DNA of 64,000 bases from Rhodococcus rhodochrous (GTDB lineage Bacteria > Actinomycetota > Actinomycetes > Mycobacteriales > Mycobacteriaceae), in the NCBI RefSeq assembly GCF_900187265.1, contig NZ_LT906450.1:1541444-1605443 (forward strand), in the 5' to 3' direction. The notes below the pieces were generated by a model that worked only from the letters and a program-made list of their open reading frames with translations, was not told the origin of the DNA and ran no database searches. How positions within the stretch are numbered: position 1 is the stretch's first letter; each line of letters opens with the position of its first letter. This document shows positions 18,505-26,835 of the stretch, one piece after another. Both the position numbers and the translations under genes were made by a program.

Positions 18505-18815
18505 TACTTCTCGAAGACGATGTCCTCGATGAGCGTGTGCTGCTCCACCGCGGAGGGTGCCTGCATGCCCGGCGCCTGGTCGTCCGAGTGCGACGCCTTG
18601 AACGAGTCCGAACGCAGCCATGCGAGGAAGTCGTCCTTGGAATCGAACTCCATGGTGGACACATAGGGCAGGCCGTCGGCTGCGGGACGCATCAGCGTCG
18701 TGCGGTTGAGGCCCGGCACTCCGTCGAGCGTCGAACGCATGCTCTCGACGAAGACCTTTTCGAATGCTTCGGTGGTGTCGGCAGGAACGTCGATGCGGTT
18801 GGTGATGACGTACAC
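18504..18815 (-). CDS. MhuD/IsdG-like haem monooxygenase (ABM domain)
   Basis: A 103-residue dimeric alpha/beta-barrel monooxygenase of the antibiotic-biosynthesis-monooxygenase fold. Asn6, Trp66 and His76 align with the haem-degrading triad of M. tuberculosis MhuD (Asn7, Trp66, His75), and the length is the same. MhuD opens haem to release iron. The start is GTG at 18815 behind AAAGGG. It lies 88 bases downstream of an exporter-fold ABC pair in the same direction, which could belong to iron or siderophore traffic. A non-haem member of the fold cannot be excluded. Confidence 0.75.
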   Translation of the reverse strand: MYVITNRIDVPADTTEAFEKVFVESMRSTLDGVPGLNRTTLMRPAADGLPYVSTMEFDSKDDFLAWLRSDSFKASHSDDQAPGMQAPSAVEQHTLIEDIVFEK

Positions 18816-18903
18816 GGTGACCCTTTCTGAGAAGTCGTGGCGGACCCGGGAGCCCTCGGAAATTATAACGACACCCTGTCGAGAACCTGCGGTCCGTGCC
18901 CGC

Positions 18904-20628
18904 TCACGATGCGCGGACCGGTGAAGCCACCCCGACCGACATCTCCCAGAACTGCGCGTAGCGACCGCCGCGACGCACCAGTTCGTCGTGGGTTCCCTGC
19001 TCGACGATCCGTCCCCGGTCCAGGAACACGATCCGGTCGGCGTCGCGCACGGTGTGCAACCGATGCGCGACCATCAGCACCGTCCGTCCCGCAGTGAGTC
19101 GTTCCAATCCGGCGCGGACGACCGCCTCGTTCTCCGGGTCCAGGGCGGACGTCGTCTCGTCCAGCAGGACGATCGGCGCATCCTTGAGCAGCGCTCGCGC
19201 GATCGACACCCGCTGCCGTTCCCCACCGGACAACATCGCGCCGCCTTCACCGACCCGCGACGACCAGCCGTCGGGGAGGCGTTCGATCACCTCGTCCAGT
19301 CCCGCGGCGGCGCCGGCGGCGCGCACCTCGTCGTCGGTCGCATCCGGACGTCCGAGTCGCACGTTCTCCTCGAGGGTCCCCTCGAACAGGTAGACGTCCT
19401 GGAAGACCACTGCGATCTGCGACATCAGCACGTCGGTCGCGATGTCCCGCACATCCACACCGCCGATGCGCACGGAGCCCCCGGCCACGTCGTGGAAACG
19501 TGCGAGCAGTTGCAGCAGCGTGCTCTTCCCGGCACCGGACGGCCCGACCACCGCGAACTGCTTGCCCTGCGGAACTGCCAGCGACAACCCGTCGATCACC
19601 GTGCGACCGTCCCGCCGGAAGGTCACGGAGTCGAACTCGATGTCGTGGCCCAGCGGTCGCACCGGACGAGTCGGTTCGGGGAGGGGAGGGGTACTCAGGA
19701 AGGCGTCGAGTCGTGTCAGCTCACCGCGGGCGGCGCGCAGCTTCCCGCCGATCTCCGACAGCGACAGCAGTGGTTCGGCGCAACGACCTGCGAGGACGAC
19801 GAGTGCCAGCATGTCCGGCACTGCGAGGTCCCCGCCGATCGCGAGATAGGTGCCCAGCGCCAGAAGGGCGGTGAACGCCGTCTGCACGGTCACCGTCGTA
19901 GCGACCATTCCCGGCACGGCTGCGATCGTCGATCGTCGCGATGCGCGCCGGATACCGTCGAGAGAGTCGTCGAGCAGCCGGAAACGTTCGGCGGTTCGTC
20001 CGCCTGCACGCAGAACGGGCTGCGCCTGGAGGTATTCGACGACGCGAGCGGTGGCCTCGTGATCGCGTGCGGCCCGTTCGGCATCGGTCGCCGCGGTGGC
20101 GCGTGCCGACCACAGCTGCACCGCCGTCACCACGGGGATCGCGGCAGCGGCCGCCAGACCCATCCGCAGGTCGTAGGCGGTTATCACCACCACGATGGTC
20201 AGCGGGGTCAGGCACGCCGAGACGAACGGCGCGAGCATGTGGGCGATCACGCTCATCGATTGCAGGACACCGCGACTCGCCGTCGCCGACAGTTCGCCGA
20301 CCCGGTCGGCGCGATACCAGCCGAGCGGCAACCGTACGAGTTGGTCGCCCAGTCGGTGATAGACGCCGCGCAGCAGGGAGGTACCGACGCGGAAGCCCGA
20401 CAGGTCGCTGACGTAGCGCAGCACCGCGTAGACGGCGACCGACGCTCCGAATCCGATCAGCCAGGGTCCGATGTCCGAGGGGGTGTCCCCGAACAGGATG
20501 CGCAGCACCGGGACGAGGAAGGCGTACGACAACCCCTCGGCGATCGCGCATCCCACCATGAGCGCAAGAGTCCGGCGCAGCGGGCCGGCGTGTTCGCGTC
20601 CGAGTGTGCGGAACAGTGTGGTGATCAT
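18904..20628 (-). CDS. ABC half-transporter, exporter fold (second of a pair)
   Basis: A 574-residue protein with an N-terminal six-helix membrane domain (about 1-300) and a C-terminal ATPase. The ATPase has Walker A GPSGAGKST, signature LSGGERQR, and Walker B IVLLDE followed by TTSALD. Its start overlaps the stop of the upstream ABC gene (ATGA), so the two almost certainly form a heterodimer. The pair resembles the IrtAB/YbtPQ group, which imports ferric siderophores despite an exporter fold; no siderophore-reducing domain is present. Drug or siderophore export is the alternative. Confidence 0.88.
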   Translation of the reverse strand: MITTLFRTLGREHAGPLRRTLALMVGCAIAEGLSYAFLVPVLRILFGDTPSDIGPWLIGFGASVAVYAVLRYVSDLSGFRVGTSLLRGVYHRLGDQLVRLPLGWYRADRVGELSATASRGVLQSMSVIAHMLAPFVSACLTPLTIVVVITAYDLRMGLAAAAAIPVVTAVQLWSARATAATDAERAARDHEATARVVEYLQAQPVLRAGGRTAERFRLLDDSLDGIRRASRRSTIAAVPGMVATTVTVQTAFTALLALGTYLAIGGDLAVPDMLALVVLAGRCAEPLLSLSEIGGKLRAARGELTRLDAFLSTPPLPEPTRPVRPLGHDIEFDSVTFRRDGRTVIDGLSLAVPQGKQFAVVGPSGAGKSTLLQLLARFHDVAGGSVRIGGVDVRDIATDVLMSQIAVVFQDVYLFEGTLEENVRLGRPDATDDEVRAAGAAAGLDEVIERLPDGWSSRVGEGGAMLSGGERQRVSIARALLKDAPIVLLDETTSALDPENEAVVRAGLERLTAGRTVLMVAHRLHTVRDADRIVFLDRGRIVEQGTHDELVRRGGRYAQFWEMSVGVASPVRAS

Positions 20629-22397
20629 CGTGCTCTGCTTCCTTGCAGGTCGGAACCGACGGATGGGTACAGGGAGCCATTACGGACGAGAACGTCCTCC
20701 GGTGATCCCTGTTCGACGATTGCCCCGTCCTCGAGAACCACGACCGTGTCCGCCCCGGTGATCGTCTCCGAGCGGTGCGTGACGGTCAGGATGGTCCGGT
20801 TGCCGCGCAGACGGGCGAAGGCGGCGTGGATCGCACCTTCGGTCCGGGGATCGGCGAAGGCCGTCGCCTCGTCGAGCACCAGCACCGGTGCATCGGTGAG
20901 CAGTGCCCGAGCGAGCGACAGGCGTTGTCTCTCCCCGCCGGACAGTTCGACCTCCTCGCCGAGGATCGTGTCGTATCCGTGGGGCAGTTCGACGATCCGT
21001 TCGTGGATGTCGGCCGCAACGGCTGCGCGGACCACGTCGTCGCGGTCGGCGTGGGGCACGGCCAGGGCGATGTTGTCGGCGATCGACGCGCGCAGCAGGC
21101 GAACGTCCTGGAAGACACACGAGATCGTGCGGTAGAGCGTCCTGCTTCCGACCTCCCGCAGGTCGACGCCACCGAGGGTGATCGTGCCGTGGGTCGGGTC
21201 GAAGAAGCGCAGCAACAGTTTCGCCAGGGTGGACTTCCCGCTGCCGGACGGACCCACCAGCGCGGTGACCGTCCCCGGTTCCAGGGTCAGGTCGATGCCC
21301 CGGAGGACCTCGTGCGCATCCGGATAGCCGAACCGGACGTCGTGCAGGTCGATCCGGTGCCCGGTCGGCGTAACCGGCCGCTCGGGTTCCGGCACCGGTG
21401 GCACGTCCAGCACCTCCCGGATCCGCTCGACGGCGCGCCGGGCGGCCAGGATGTCGTCGAATCCGTGGCCCAACGCCGCGATCGGGGCGGTCAGCCCCAC
21501 GCCGAGGAGCACGAAGGGCAGCAGATCCGCCGCGGGCATACTGCCGCCCGTGATCAGGATGGAACCGCCGATCAACACGGTCAGGAGCACGAACGGCGGT
21601 GAGAGGGCGAGTTGCATTCCCGCTGCCACGCCGGACACGCCGCGGACCCATCGGGTGAAGGTCGAGACGAAATCGTCTGCCGCCGAGACGAATCTGTTCC
21701 GGGACCGGCGGGCGTTCCCGAAGACCTTCACGACCGAGATGCCGTTCACGAATTCGACGACCACATCGGCGATGCGTCCCATCGCTTCGTCGAACTCCTC
21801 CTGCTCCCGGCGTCGGGTCGCCGTGGACAGCAGGGGAACCAGCGACATGGCCAGGACGATCGGGATCATGGTGATCAGCGTCAGCCGCCAGTCGACGGTG
21901 AACAGGTAGACCGCCGACACGGCCGGAACGAGGAAGGCGTTGACCATCTCGCCGGGCGTGTGCGCGATGAACGGGTGCACGGCGGAGACGTCGTCGCCGA
22001 CGACCTTCGCGAGTTCGCCGGTCCGGCGGCGGGAGAACCAGCCGATCGGGACCCGGCCGAGGTGACGTGCGAGTTCGCGGCGGAACGCCAACTGCACGGA
22101 GCCGTCGAGGCCGTGTGCGAGTCCGGATCCGATCGATGTCAGGACGAGCCGGGCGAAGAGTCCGAGTGCGCCGACAGCGACGGCGGTCCACGCGCGGGAC
22201 TGGTCGACCGGTCCCGGCGCGAGGAGGGTTCGGCCGACCTCGGCGACGGCGAGAAGTGGAACGAGACCCGCGATACCGCCCGCGGCCTGTAGGGCAACGC
22301 TCGCGGTGAACCTGCCGACGAACGGCTGTAGCAGCGACGACAGTGTTCGCCGCGATGCCGAGTCCCTTTCGGAGAAGGATGTTTCGGTGGATGTCAT
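20625..22397 (-). CDS. ABC half-transporter, exporter fold (first of a pair)
   Basis: A 590-residue fusion of a six-helix membrane domain and an ATPase domain. Walker A is GPSGSGKST, the signature ELSGGERQR, and Walker B VLVLDE. The D-loop reads ATAFADP instead of the usual TSALD, a variant I associate with IrtAB/YbtPQ-type transporters. It overlaps the MFS gene upstream and the partner ABC gene downstream by four bases each, so the operon is tightly coupled. ATG at 22397. Substrate unknown: siderophore/iron or a drug. Confidence 0.88.
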   Translation of the reverse strand: MTSTETSFSERDSASRRTLSSLLQPFVGRFTASVALQAAGGIAGLVPLLAVAEVGRTLLAPGPVDQSRAWTAVAVGALGLFARLVLTSIGSGLAHGLDGSVQLAFRRELARHLGRVPIGWFSRRRTGELAKVVGDDVSAVHPFIAHTPGEMVNAFLVPAVSAVYLFTVDWRLTLITMIPIVLAMSLVPLLSTATRRREQEEFDEAMGRIADVVVEFVNGISVVKVFGNARRSRNRFVSAADDFVSTFTRWVRGVSGVAAGMQLALSPPFVLLTVLIGGSILITGGSMPAADLLPFVLLGVGLTAPIAALGHGFDDILAARRAVERIREVLDVPPVPEPERPVTPTGHRIDLHDVRFGYPDAHEVLRGIDLTLEPGTVTALVGPSGSGKSTLAKLLLRFFDPTHGTITLGGVDLREVGSRTLYRTISCVFQDVRLLRASIADNIALAVPHADRDDVVRAAVAADIHERIVELPHGYDTILGEEVELSGGERQRLSLARALLTDAPVLVLDEATAFADPRTEGAIHAAFARLRGNRTILTVTHRSETITGADTVVVLEDGAIVEQGSPEDVLVRNGSLYPSVGSDLQGSRAR

Positions 22398-23839
22398 GAT
22401 GTCCGCGCTTTCGTCGGTCTTCGGTTCGGGGCGACGTCGCCGGTAGGCTCGGCGGGCGCGCCGGTCCGGGGGAGAACGGTGAATGCGATCACGGCAGCGA
22501 CGACGAGAAGCACTGCACCGGAGGCGAATCCGAGTGCGTAGCCACTGTTCATGCTCTCGGGCGTCGCGAGCGTACCGATGCGGTGGTGTGCAGCGGTACC
22601 GAGAACGGCGAGTCCGAGCGACGCGCCGATCTGCCGCGACGTGTTGAGAAGTCCGGAGGCCGTGCCCATCTCGTGTGTGGCCACCCCCGAAGTTGCGACC
22701 GATACCACCGGACCGAGGCAGAGTCCGAAACCGATGCCGACGACGACGGCCGGTCCCAGAACGTCGGTGACGAACGATCCGTCGGCGCTGATCAGACCGA
22801 ACCATGCGAACCCGGACGCGCTGACGAGTCCACCGGCCACGAGGAGTGTGCGTGCTGCCACGCGGTAGCCGAGCTTGACGGCGACCACCGATCCGGCGAT
22901 CACGCCCACGGCCACCGGCAGGGTCATCAACCCCGTGGCGGCCGGGCTGTTGCCGAGCACCTGCTGCAGATACAGCGAGACGAAATAGAACGCCGACCCG
23001 ATGGTGGCGCCCACCAGCAGGTTGAAGGCGTTCGCCCCGCTCACCGACCGATTGGTGAAGAGGCCGAGCGGGATCAACGGGTCGCGGCGGGTGGTCCGCT
23101 CGACGTGGACGAACACCACCAGGAGGGCGATCGCCGCGGCGAGGGTGACCAGCGTGATCGTCGAGGTCCACCCGTGGTGGTCGGTGCGTACGAGTGCGAA
23201 CACCAGGGCTGTCGTTCCTGCGGTGCCGAGAATCGCGCCGAGCACGTCCGGGCGACCGCGCCGCGCGGGTACTCCGTCGGCTCCCACGCCCAGACAGGTC
23301 AGTGCGAGTGCTGCAGCCGCCATGGGCACGTTGACGAACATGACCCACCGCCACCCGGCGTATTCGGTGAGGACGCCGCCGAGGACGAGACCGAAGGCGG
23401 CACCTCCGGCGTTCATGGCGCTCCATATCCCGAAGGCACGGACCCTGGCGCGACCCTCGGAGAAGGTCGACGACAGCAGTGCCAACGCGGCCGGCGCGAG
23501 GGCCGCAGCCCCGACACCCTGCATCGCTCGTGCGGCGACGAGGTGGCCGGGTACCGCAGCGAACCCGCCGAGCAGCGAGGCGAGGCCGAACACGCCCAGT
23601 CCTACGAGGAGAGTGCGCTTGTGCCCGTAGAGATCGGCCGCGCGTCCTCCGAGGAGGAGCAGACCGCCGAAGAACAGTGCGTAGGCGTGGATCACCCACG
23701 TCGCGCCCACCGGATCGAAGTGCAACCCCTCGGTGATCCGGGGGAGTCCGATGTTCGCAACGGACAGATCCAGCGACACCATGAACTGCACCGTTGCGAC
23801 GGCTGCAAGGGTGTATCCGGGCCTCGTTGCGTCAGTCAT
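22394..23839 (-). CDS. MFS exporter, DHA2 (14-helix) family
   Basis: A 481-residue major facilitator of the EmrB/QacA type with about 14 membrane helices. The motif-A loop GGRAADLYGHKRTL is near residues 64-77, and a motif-C-like AFGLVLGGVLTEYAGWRWVMFVN follows. It should export a drug or metabolite using the proton gradient. It overlaps its upstream neighbour by eight bases and the ABC gene by four. The local TetR repressor probably controls it. It could instead export a siderophore whose iron complex is handled by the ABC pair. Confidence 0.9.
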   Translation of the reverse strand: MTDATRPGYTLAAVATVQFMVSLDLSVANIGLPRITEGLHFDPVGATWVIHAYALFFGGLLLLGGRAADLYGHKRTLLVGLGVFGLASLLGGFAAVPGHLVAARAMQGVGAAALAPAALALLSSTFSEGRARVRAFGIWSAMNAGGAAFGLVLGGVLTEYAGWRWVMFVNVPMAAAALALTCLGVGADGVPARRGRPDVLGAILGTAGTTALVFALVRTDHHGWTSTITLVTLAAAIALLVVFVHVERTTRRDPLIPLGLFTNRSVSGANAFNLLVGATIGSAFYFVSLYLQQVLGNSPAATGLMTLPVAVGVIAGSVVAVKLGYRVAARTLLVAGGLVSASGFAWFGLISADGSFVTDVLGPAVVVGIGFGLCLGPVVSVATSGVATHEMGTASGLLNTSRQIGASLGLAVLGTAAHHRIGTLATPESMNSGYALGFASGAVLLVVAAVIAFTVLPRTGAPAEPTGDVAPNRRPTKARTS

Positions 23840-24317
23840 GCCGGTCGGCCCTTTCGGTCGGGGGCAGGACCCAGGCGGCCATGACCGCGGTGATCCCCGG
23901 CAGCAGTGGGATCACCAGCAGGGTGACGCCCAGCCACAGCGGGACGATCGGGTCGTAGTGTTCGCCCGCGTATCCGACGTCGAACAGCAGCACGCACGTT
24001 CCGACCACGAACAGTGTCGTCACCACCGCGCGGACTGCGACGTCCTTCTTCGCGCTCCACAGCGCGCCGAGCCAACCGGCCAGGCCGAGGACGCCCACGA
24101 TCACGAGGTACCCGGCGATCGCGTTCCGGTCGAGGTTCACATTGTCGGGTCCCCATTCGGGATATGCGTTCTGTACGTGTTTTTCGATCGATCCGATCAT
24201 CCACACGTCCAGCAGTGGGAGTGCGATGCAGAGGATCTGCAGGCACGCGCCGATCGTGAGGGCCTGGACAAGGTTGGGCCGGCGTTTCGTCGTACGAATT
24301 TCGGTATGGACGGTCAT
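23832..24317 (-). CDS. Small four-helix membrane protein
   Basis: A 161-residue protein with about four hydrophobic helices (near 15-40, 66-88, 95-115 and 123-150). It is the first gene of the operon, with GAGGAG upstream of the ATG at 24317, and overlaps the MFS gene. I recognise no family; it may be an accessory subunit of the exporter. Confidence 0.7.
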   Translation of the reverse strand: MTVHTEIRTTKRRPNLVQALTIGACLQILCIALPLLDVWMIGSIEKHVQNAYPEWGPDNVNLDRNAIAGYLVIVGVLGLAGWLGALWSAKKDVAVRAVVTTLFVVGTCVLLFDVGYAGEHYDPIVPLWLGVTLLVIPLLPGITAVMAAWVLPPTERADRHD

Positions 24318-24329
24318 GCCGGACTCCTC

Positions 24330-24344
24330 TCTTACGGTGTATGA
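24330..24344. promoter_or_regulatory. TetR-type operator, imperfect copy
   Basis: TCTTACGGTGTATGA is an imperfect copy of the perfect palindrome 34 bases to the right. It sits just upstream of the leftward exporter operon, where a bound repressor would block its promoter or early transcript. Confidence 0.7.
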
Positions 24345-24363
24345 CTTACGTCGGCGATGCTAG

Positions 24364-24378
24364 TCTTACGGCGTAAGA
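24364..24378. promoter_or_regulatory. TetR-type operator, perfect palindrome
   Basis: TCTTACGGCGTAAGA is a perfect palindrome with a central G, placed between the divergent TetR gene and the exporter operon. With the imperfect copy it makes a two-site operator that would control both transcripts. The sequence is plain; assigning it to the adjacent repressor is inference. Confidence 0.75.
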
Positions 24379-24395
24379 GTGGTCAAGGAGGTTTC

Positions 24396-25028
24396 GTGGG
24401 ACCGACGCGCGCACAAGGTCGACATGCCGGGCTGACCCGGCAACAGGTGCTACATGCAGCGGTGCAGATGGTCGACCGGGACGGTGCGGCCGCGCTGTCG
24501 ATGCGGAAGCTGGCACGTGAGCTGGACGTGGAGGCGATGACGCTGTACCACCACGTGAAGAACAAACAGGGACTCGAGGACGCCATCGTCCAGTACGTGA
24601 TGGACGAAGCGTTCACCGGAGCCGAAACCGATGCTCCGTGGCGGACGGTTCTCGAGGGTTACGGCCGGGCCTTCCATCGTGGCCTGCTCGCGCACCCGGG
24701 GGCGGTGCCGTTCTTCGCGTCCCGTCCGGCGATCACCCCGGGCAACGCCATGCACCTGGAGAAGATGCTCCGGGTGTTGCGGGACGCCGGATTCGCACCG
24801 CAGGATGCGCTTCTCGTGATCCAGACACTGGCCGCCGTCGTCCTCGGTCAGCACAGCGCGCCGCCGGCAGACGACGGCGATCCGGGTATCGATACCGAAG
24901 CCCTCGCCGAGTTCCCGCTGTTCGTCGAAGCGATGGGGTCCGGTGCGCCGTCCGTGGAGGCGCGGGTGGAGTTCGCGCTGCAGGCGTTCATCGCCGGGTT
25001 GGAGGAACCGAGCAGCGCCGCAATATAG
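24396..25028 (+). CDS. TetR-family repressor of the exporter operon
   Basis: A 210-residue repressor. The DNA-binding domain covers about 10-58 (LTRQQVLHAAVQMVDRDG, then RKLARELDVEAMTLYHHVKNK), and the C-terminal part resembles the TetR_C ligand domain of tetracycline-repressor-like proteins. The GTG at 24396 is preceded four bases away by AAGGAGG. It is divergent from the membrane protein/MFS/ABC operon with two matching operators between them, so it most likely represses that operon and itself until a ligand binds. Family A repeat copy 3 begins at its stop codon. Confidence 0.88.
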   Translation: MGPTRAQGRHAGLTRQQVLHAAVQMVDRDGAAALSMRKLARELDVEAMTLYHHVKNKQGLEDAIVQYVMDEAFTGAETDAPWRTVLEGYGRAFHRGLLAHPGAVPFFASRPAITPGNAMHLEKMLRVLRDAGFAPQDALLVIQTLAAVVLGQHSAPPADDGDPGIDTEALAEFPLFVEAMGSGAPSVEARVEFALQAFIAGLEEPSSAAI

Positions 25029-25092
25029 TTCGCGCGCCGAACCGGGGTTCGCTACCGCAACACGCCGCGCGAGCCCCGGTTCAGCGCGTCAG
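25026..25092 (+). repeat. Hairpin repeat family A, copy 3
   Basis: It begins with the TetR gene's stop codon (TAGTTCGCGCGCCGAACC) and ends GCGCGTCAG, as copy 1 does after the symporter. The stem is GAACCGGGGTTC with GAGCCCCGGTTC. It probably terminates TetR transcription. The next ~80 bases to the lipase end hold nothing I recognise. Confidence 0.8.
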
Positions 25093-25174
25093 CTTCGCGA
25101 CCTGTCCGCACCCGTCACAGAAGATCTCGGCATTTCGTGAGACAGGAACCGCGACGTAATGAGGATCGGACGAC

Positions 25175-26203
25175 TCACGCGCCGGGGCGACTCACGACCA
25201 CGGCGTCCTCGGTCGTGGGATTGCCGATCGTCGGATCCGGGCTCCAACCGAGGATCGGCGGCACGAAGACGCACTCCAGCGGCCCTGCCGAACCCGGATC
25301 GAGCGCGTCGAGGACGAACCATGCCGCGTTCGGATCGTTGACGATGCCGGCATGTTCGACGAAGTCGTTCGCGCAGTGGTCCTGCAGCACGATGTTCGTC
25401 GCGTTGGGTGCCTCGTGGTAGCCACTGGTGTACGGGAGGACGATCTCCTCGTAGCGGGTCATGATGTTCGTGTACGTCACCTCGTCGGCATAGATGCCCG
25501 CCTCCTGGATCGTGTGGATCCAGTCCGATCCGGCAAGAACCTGCGGGCACGCACCGCATCCGAGGAAGTGGACGAGATTCTCCACGTCCTGCCGCACACC
25601 GACGTGCTCGAACAGTTCGAACGACGCCGCGAGCAGGAAGGCGTGGCTGCCCTCGTAGACCGGTCCGAGCGAGACGTAGTCGTCGACCTTCTCGTTGCCG
25701 CCGAGGAACTTCACGTACCAGACGGGCATCAGGGTGCCCTGCGAGTGACCGACGAGGTCGACCTTCTCCGCGCCGGTCGCGACCAGGACCTCGTCGACGA
25801 AATCGGAAAGCTGCTGTGCGCTGTCCTCCATCGGTAGCAGCCCACCGACGGAATTCAACGGCCAGGGGAGGTCGGCGTGGTTGCCGTAAGTGAGAGCGAA
25901 GACGCAGTAGCCCTCGTTCGCGAGGAGAGGCCCGAGATACGACCAGTTGTTGTGACGGTTGAGCACCGTGCCGTGGACGAGCACGACGGGATCCGGGTGT
26001 TCCTCCGACGGGACGCAGTCCCAGTCGTTCGTGCCGAGCGCGTTACCGTTCGGGTCGCCGAACTCGTGGGCGAAGCCGTCCAGGAACGTCTTTCCGACGG
26101 GCAGGGGAGGAGCGGGCTCCTCCGCGGCTGCCGTTCCCGCCCCGACCACAGTGAAGGTGACCGCAAGTGCCGCGGCGGCCCATGAACGTATCTGCATTCC
26201 CAT
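25175..26203 (-). CDS. Secreted lipase/esterase
   Basis: A 342-residue protein with a Sec signal peptide (MQIRSWAAAALAV..., cleavage likely after AEE-preceding Ala at about residue 27). The mature part has an alpha/beta-hydrolase fold with oxyanion segment VLVHGTV and nucleophile elbow GHSQG (Ser near 154), typical of bacterial triacylglycerol lipases. Cys pairs (CGAC, DHCAND) may form disulfides, in keeping with export. The start at 26203 follows a G-rich stretch; a second ATG two codons on is also possible. It lies alone between two short intergenic regions. Confidence 0.85.
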   Translation of the reverse strand: MGMQIRSWAAAALAVTFTVVGAGTAAAEEPAPPLPVGKTFLDGFAHEFGDPNGNALGTNDWDCVPSEEHPDPVVLVHGTVLNRHNNWSYLGPLLANEGYCVFALTYGNHADLPWPLNSVGGLLPMEDSAQQLSDFVDEVLVATGAEKVDLVGHSQGTLMPVWYVKFLGGNEKVDDYVSLGPVYEGSHAFLLAASFELFEHVGVRQDVENLVHFLGCGACPQVLAGSDWIHTIQEAGIYADEVTYTNIMTRYEEIVLPYTSGYHEAPNATNIVLQDHCANDFVEHAGIVNDPNAAWFVLDALDPGSAGPLECVFVPPILGWSPDPTIGNPTTEDAVVVSRPGA

Positions 26204-26289
26204 CCCCCCGAAGTATGTGGATGGGCAAGGAAGTTAACAGAAATTCTCCCCGCTGGGGAGTGTGTTTCCCGCGCGGGGTCGGGACCGCG

Positions 26290-26757
26290 TCAGCCCTCGG
26301 TGTCCTCCGGGGAGCGGGCGGCTTCCACTGCGGCAGTCATGGAGCCGAGGAATTCCCGCACGACGTCCAGTTGCGGCTCGGAGAAGGACTCGAGCGCAGT
26401 GGATGCCCGCGCGAAGAGCGGGCCGAAGAAATCCCATCCGAGTTTCTCGGCCGCCGGGGTCACGCGCAGGATGACGCGCCGCCGGTCGTCGCTGTCGCGA
26501 TCCCGCCGCACGTGACCGGCCCGTTCGAGCCTGTCGACGAGTGCGGTGACCGATGCCGTGTTGAGCCGCAGGTGCTCGGCGAGCCAGCCGGGTGTCGCGA
26601 TCTCCCCGGCCCGTTCCCGGTCGAGAAGTCCGATCAGTGCTCGCAGATCGGTGGGGTGCAGCGCGTGTTTCTGTGCGAATTCGGCGCCGAGCAGATCGAG
26701 TTGCACCGTGAGCGCGCGCAACCGGTGGATCATGTCGAGTCTGCCGTCGTCCGTCAT
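26290..26757 (-). CDS. MarR-family regulator
   Basis: A 155-residue winged-helix regulator. The recognition region is LAEHLRLNTASVTALVDRLERAGHVRRDRDSDDRRR (about 60-95), including the DxRxR wing. MarR proteins bind palindromes as dimers and release on binding phenolic or similar ligands. It is divergent from an alpha/beta hydrolase gene with a 19-base palindrome between them, so it probably represses both. Confidence 0.88.
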   Translation of the reverse strand: MTDDGRLDMIHRLRALTVQLDLLGAEFAQKHALHPTDLRALIGLLDRERAGEIATPGWLAEHLRLNTASVTALVDRLERAGHVRRDRDSDDRRRVILRVTPAAEKLGWDFFGPLFARASTALESFSEPQLDVVREFLGSMTAAVEAARSPEDTEG

Positions 26758-26797
26758 GTCACCTCCGCCTCTCGACAGACTCTACTCGCCCACCTAG

Positions 26798-26816
26798 TAT
26801 CTCGATCATCGAGATA
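26798..26816. promoter_or_regulatory. MarR-type operator palindrome
   Basis: TATCTCGATCATCGAGATA is a perfect inverted repeat of nine bases on each side of a central C. It lies between the divergent MarR and hydrolase genes, 20 bases from the hydrolase start, so repressor binding would block initiation. Confidence 0.8.
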
Positions 26817-26835
26817 TTCGACGGTGGAGGTTCCG

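Noticed and set aside
25031-25160. Coding remnant after the TetR gene
   Set aside because: The open frame over the repeat and following bases is short, low in codon bias and explained by hairpin family A.
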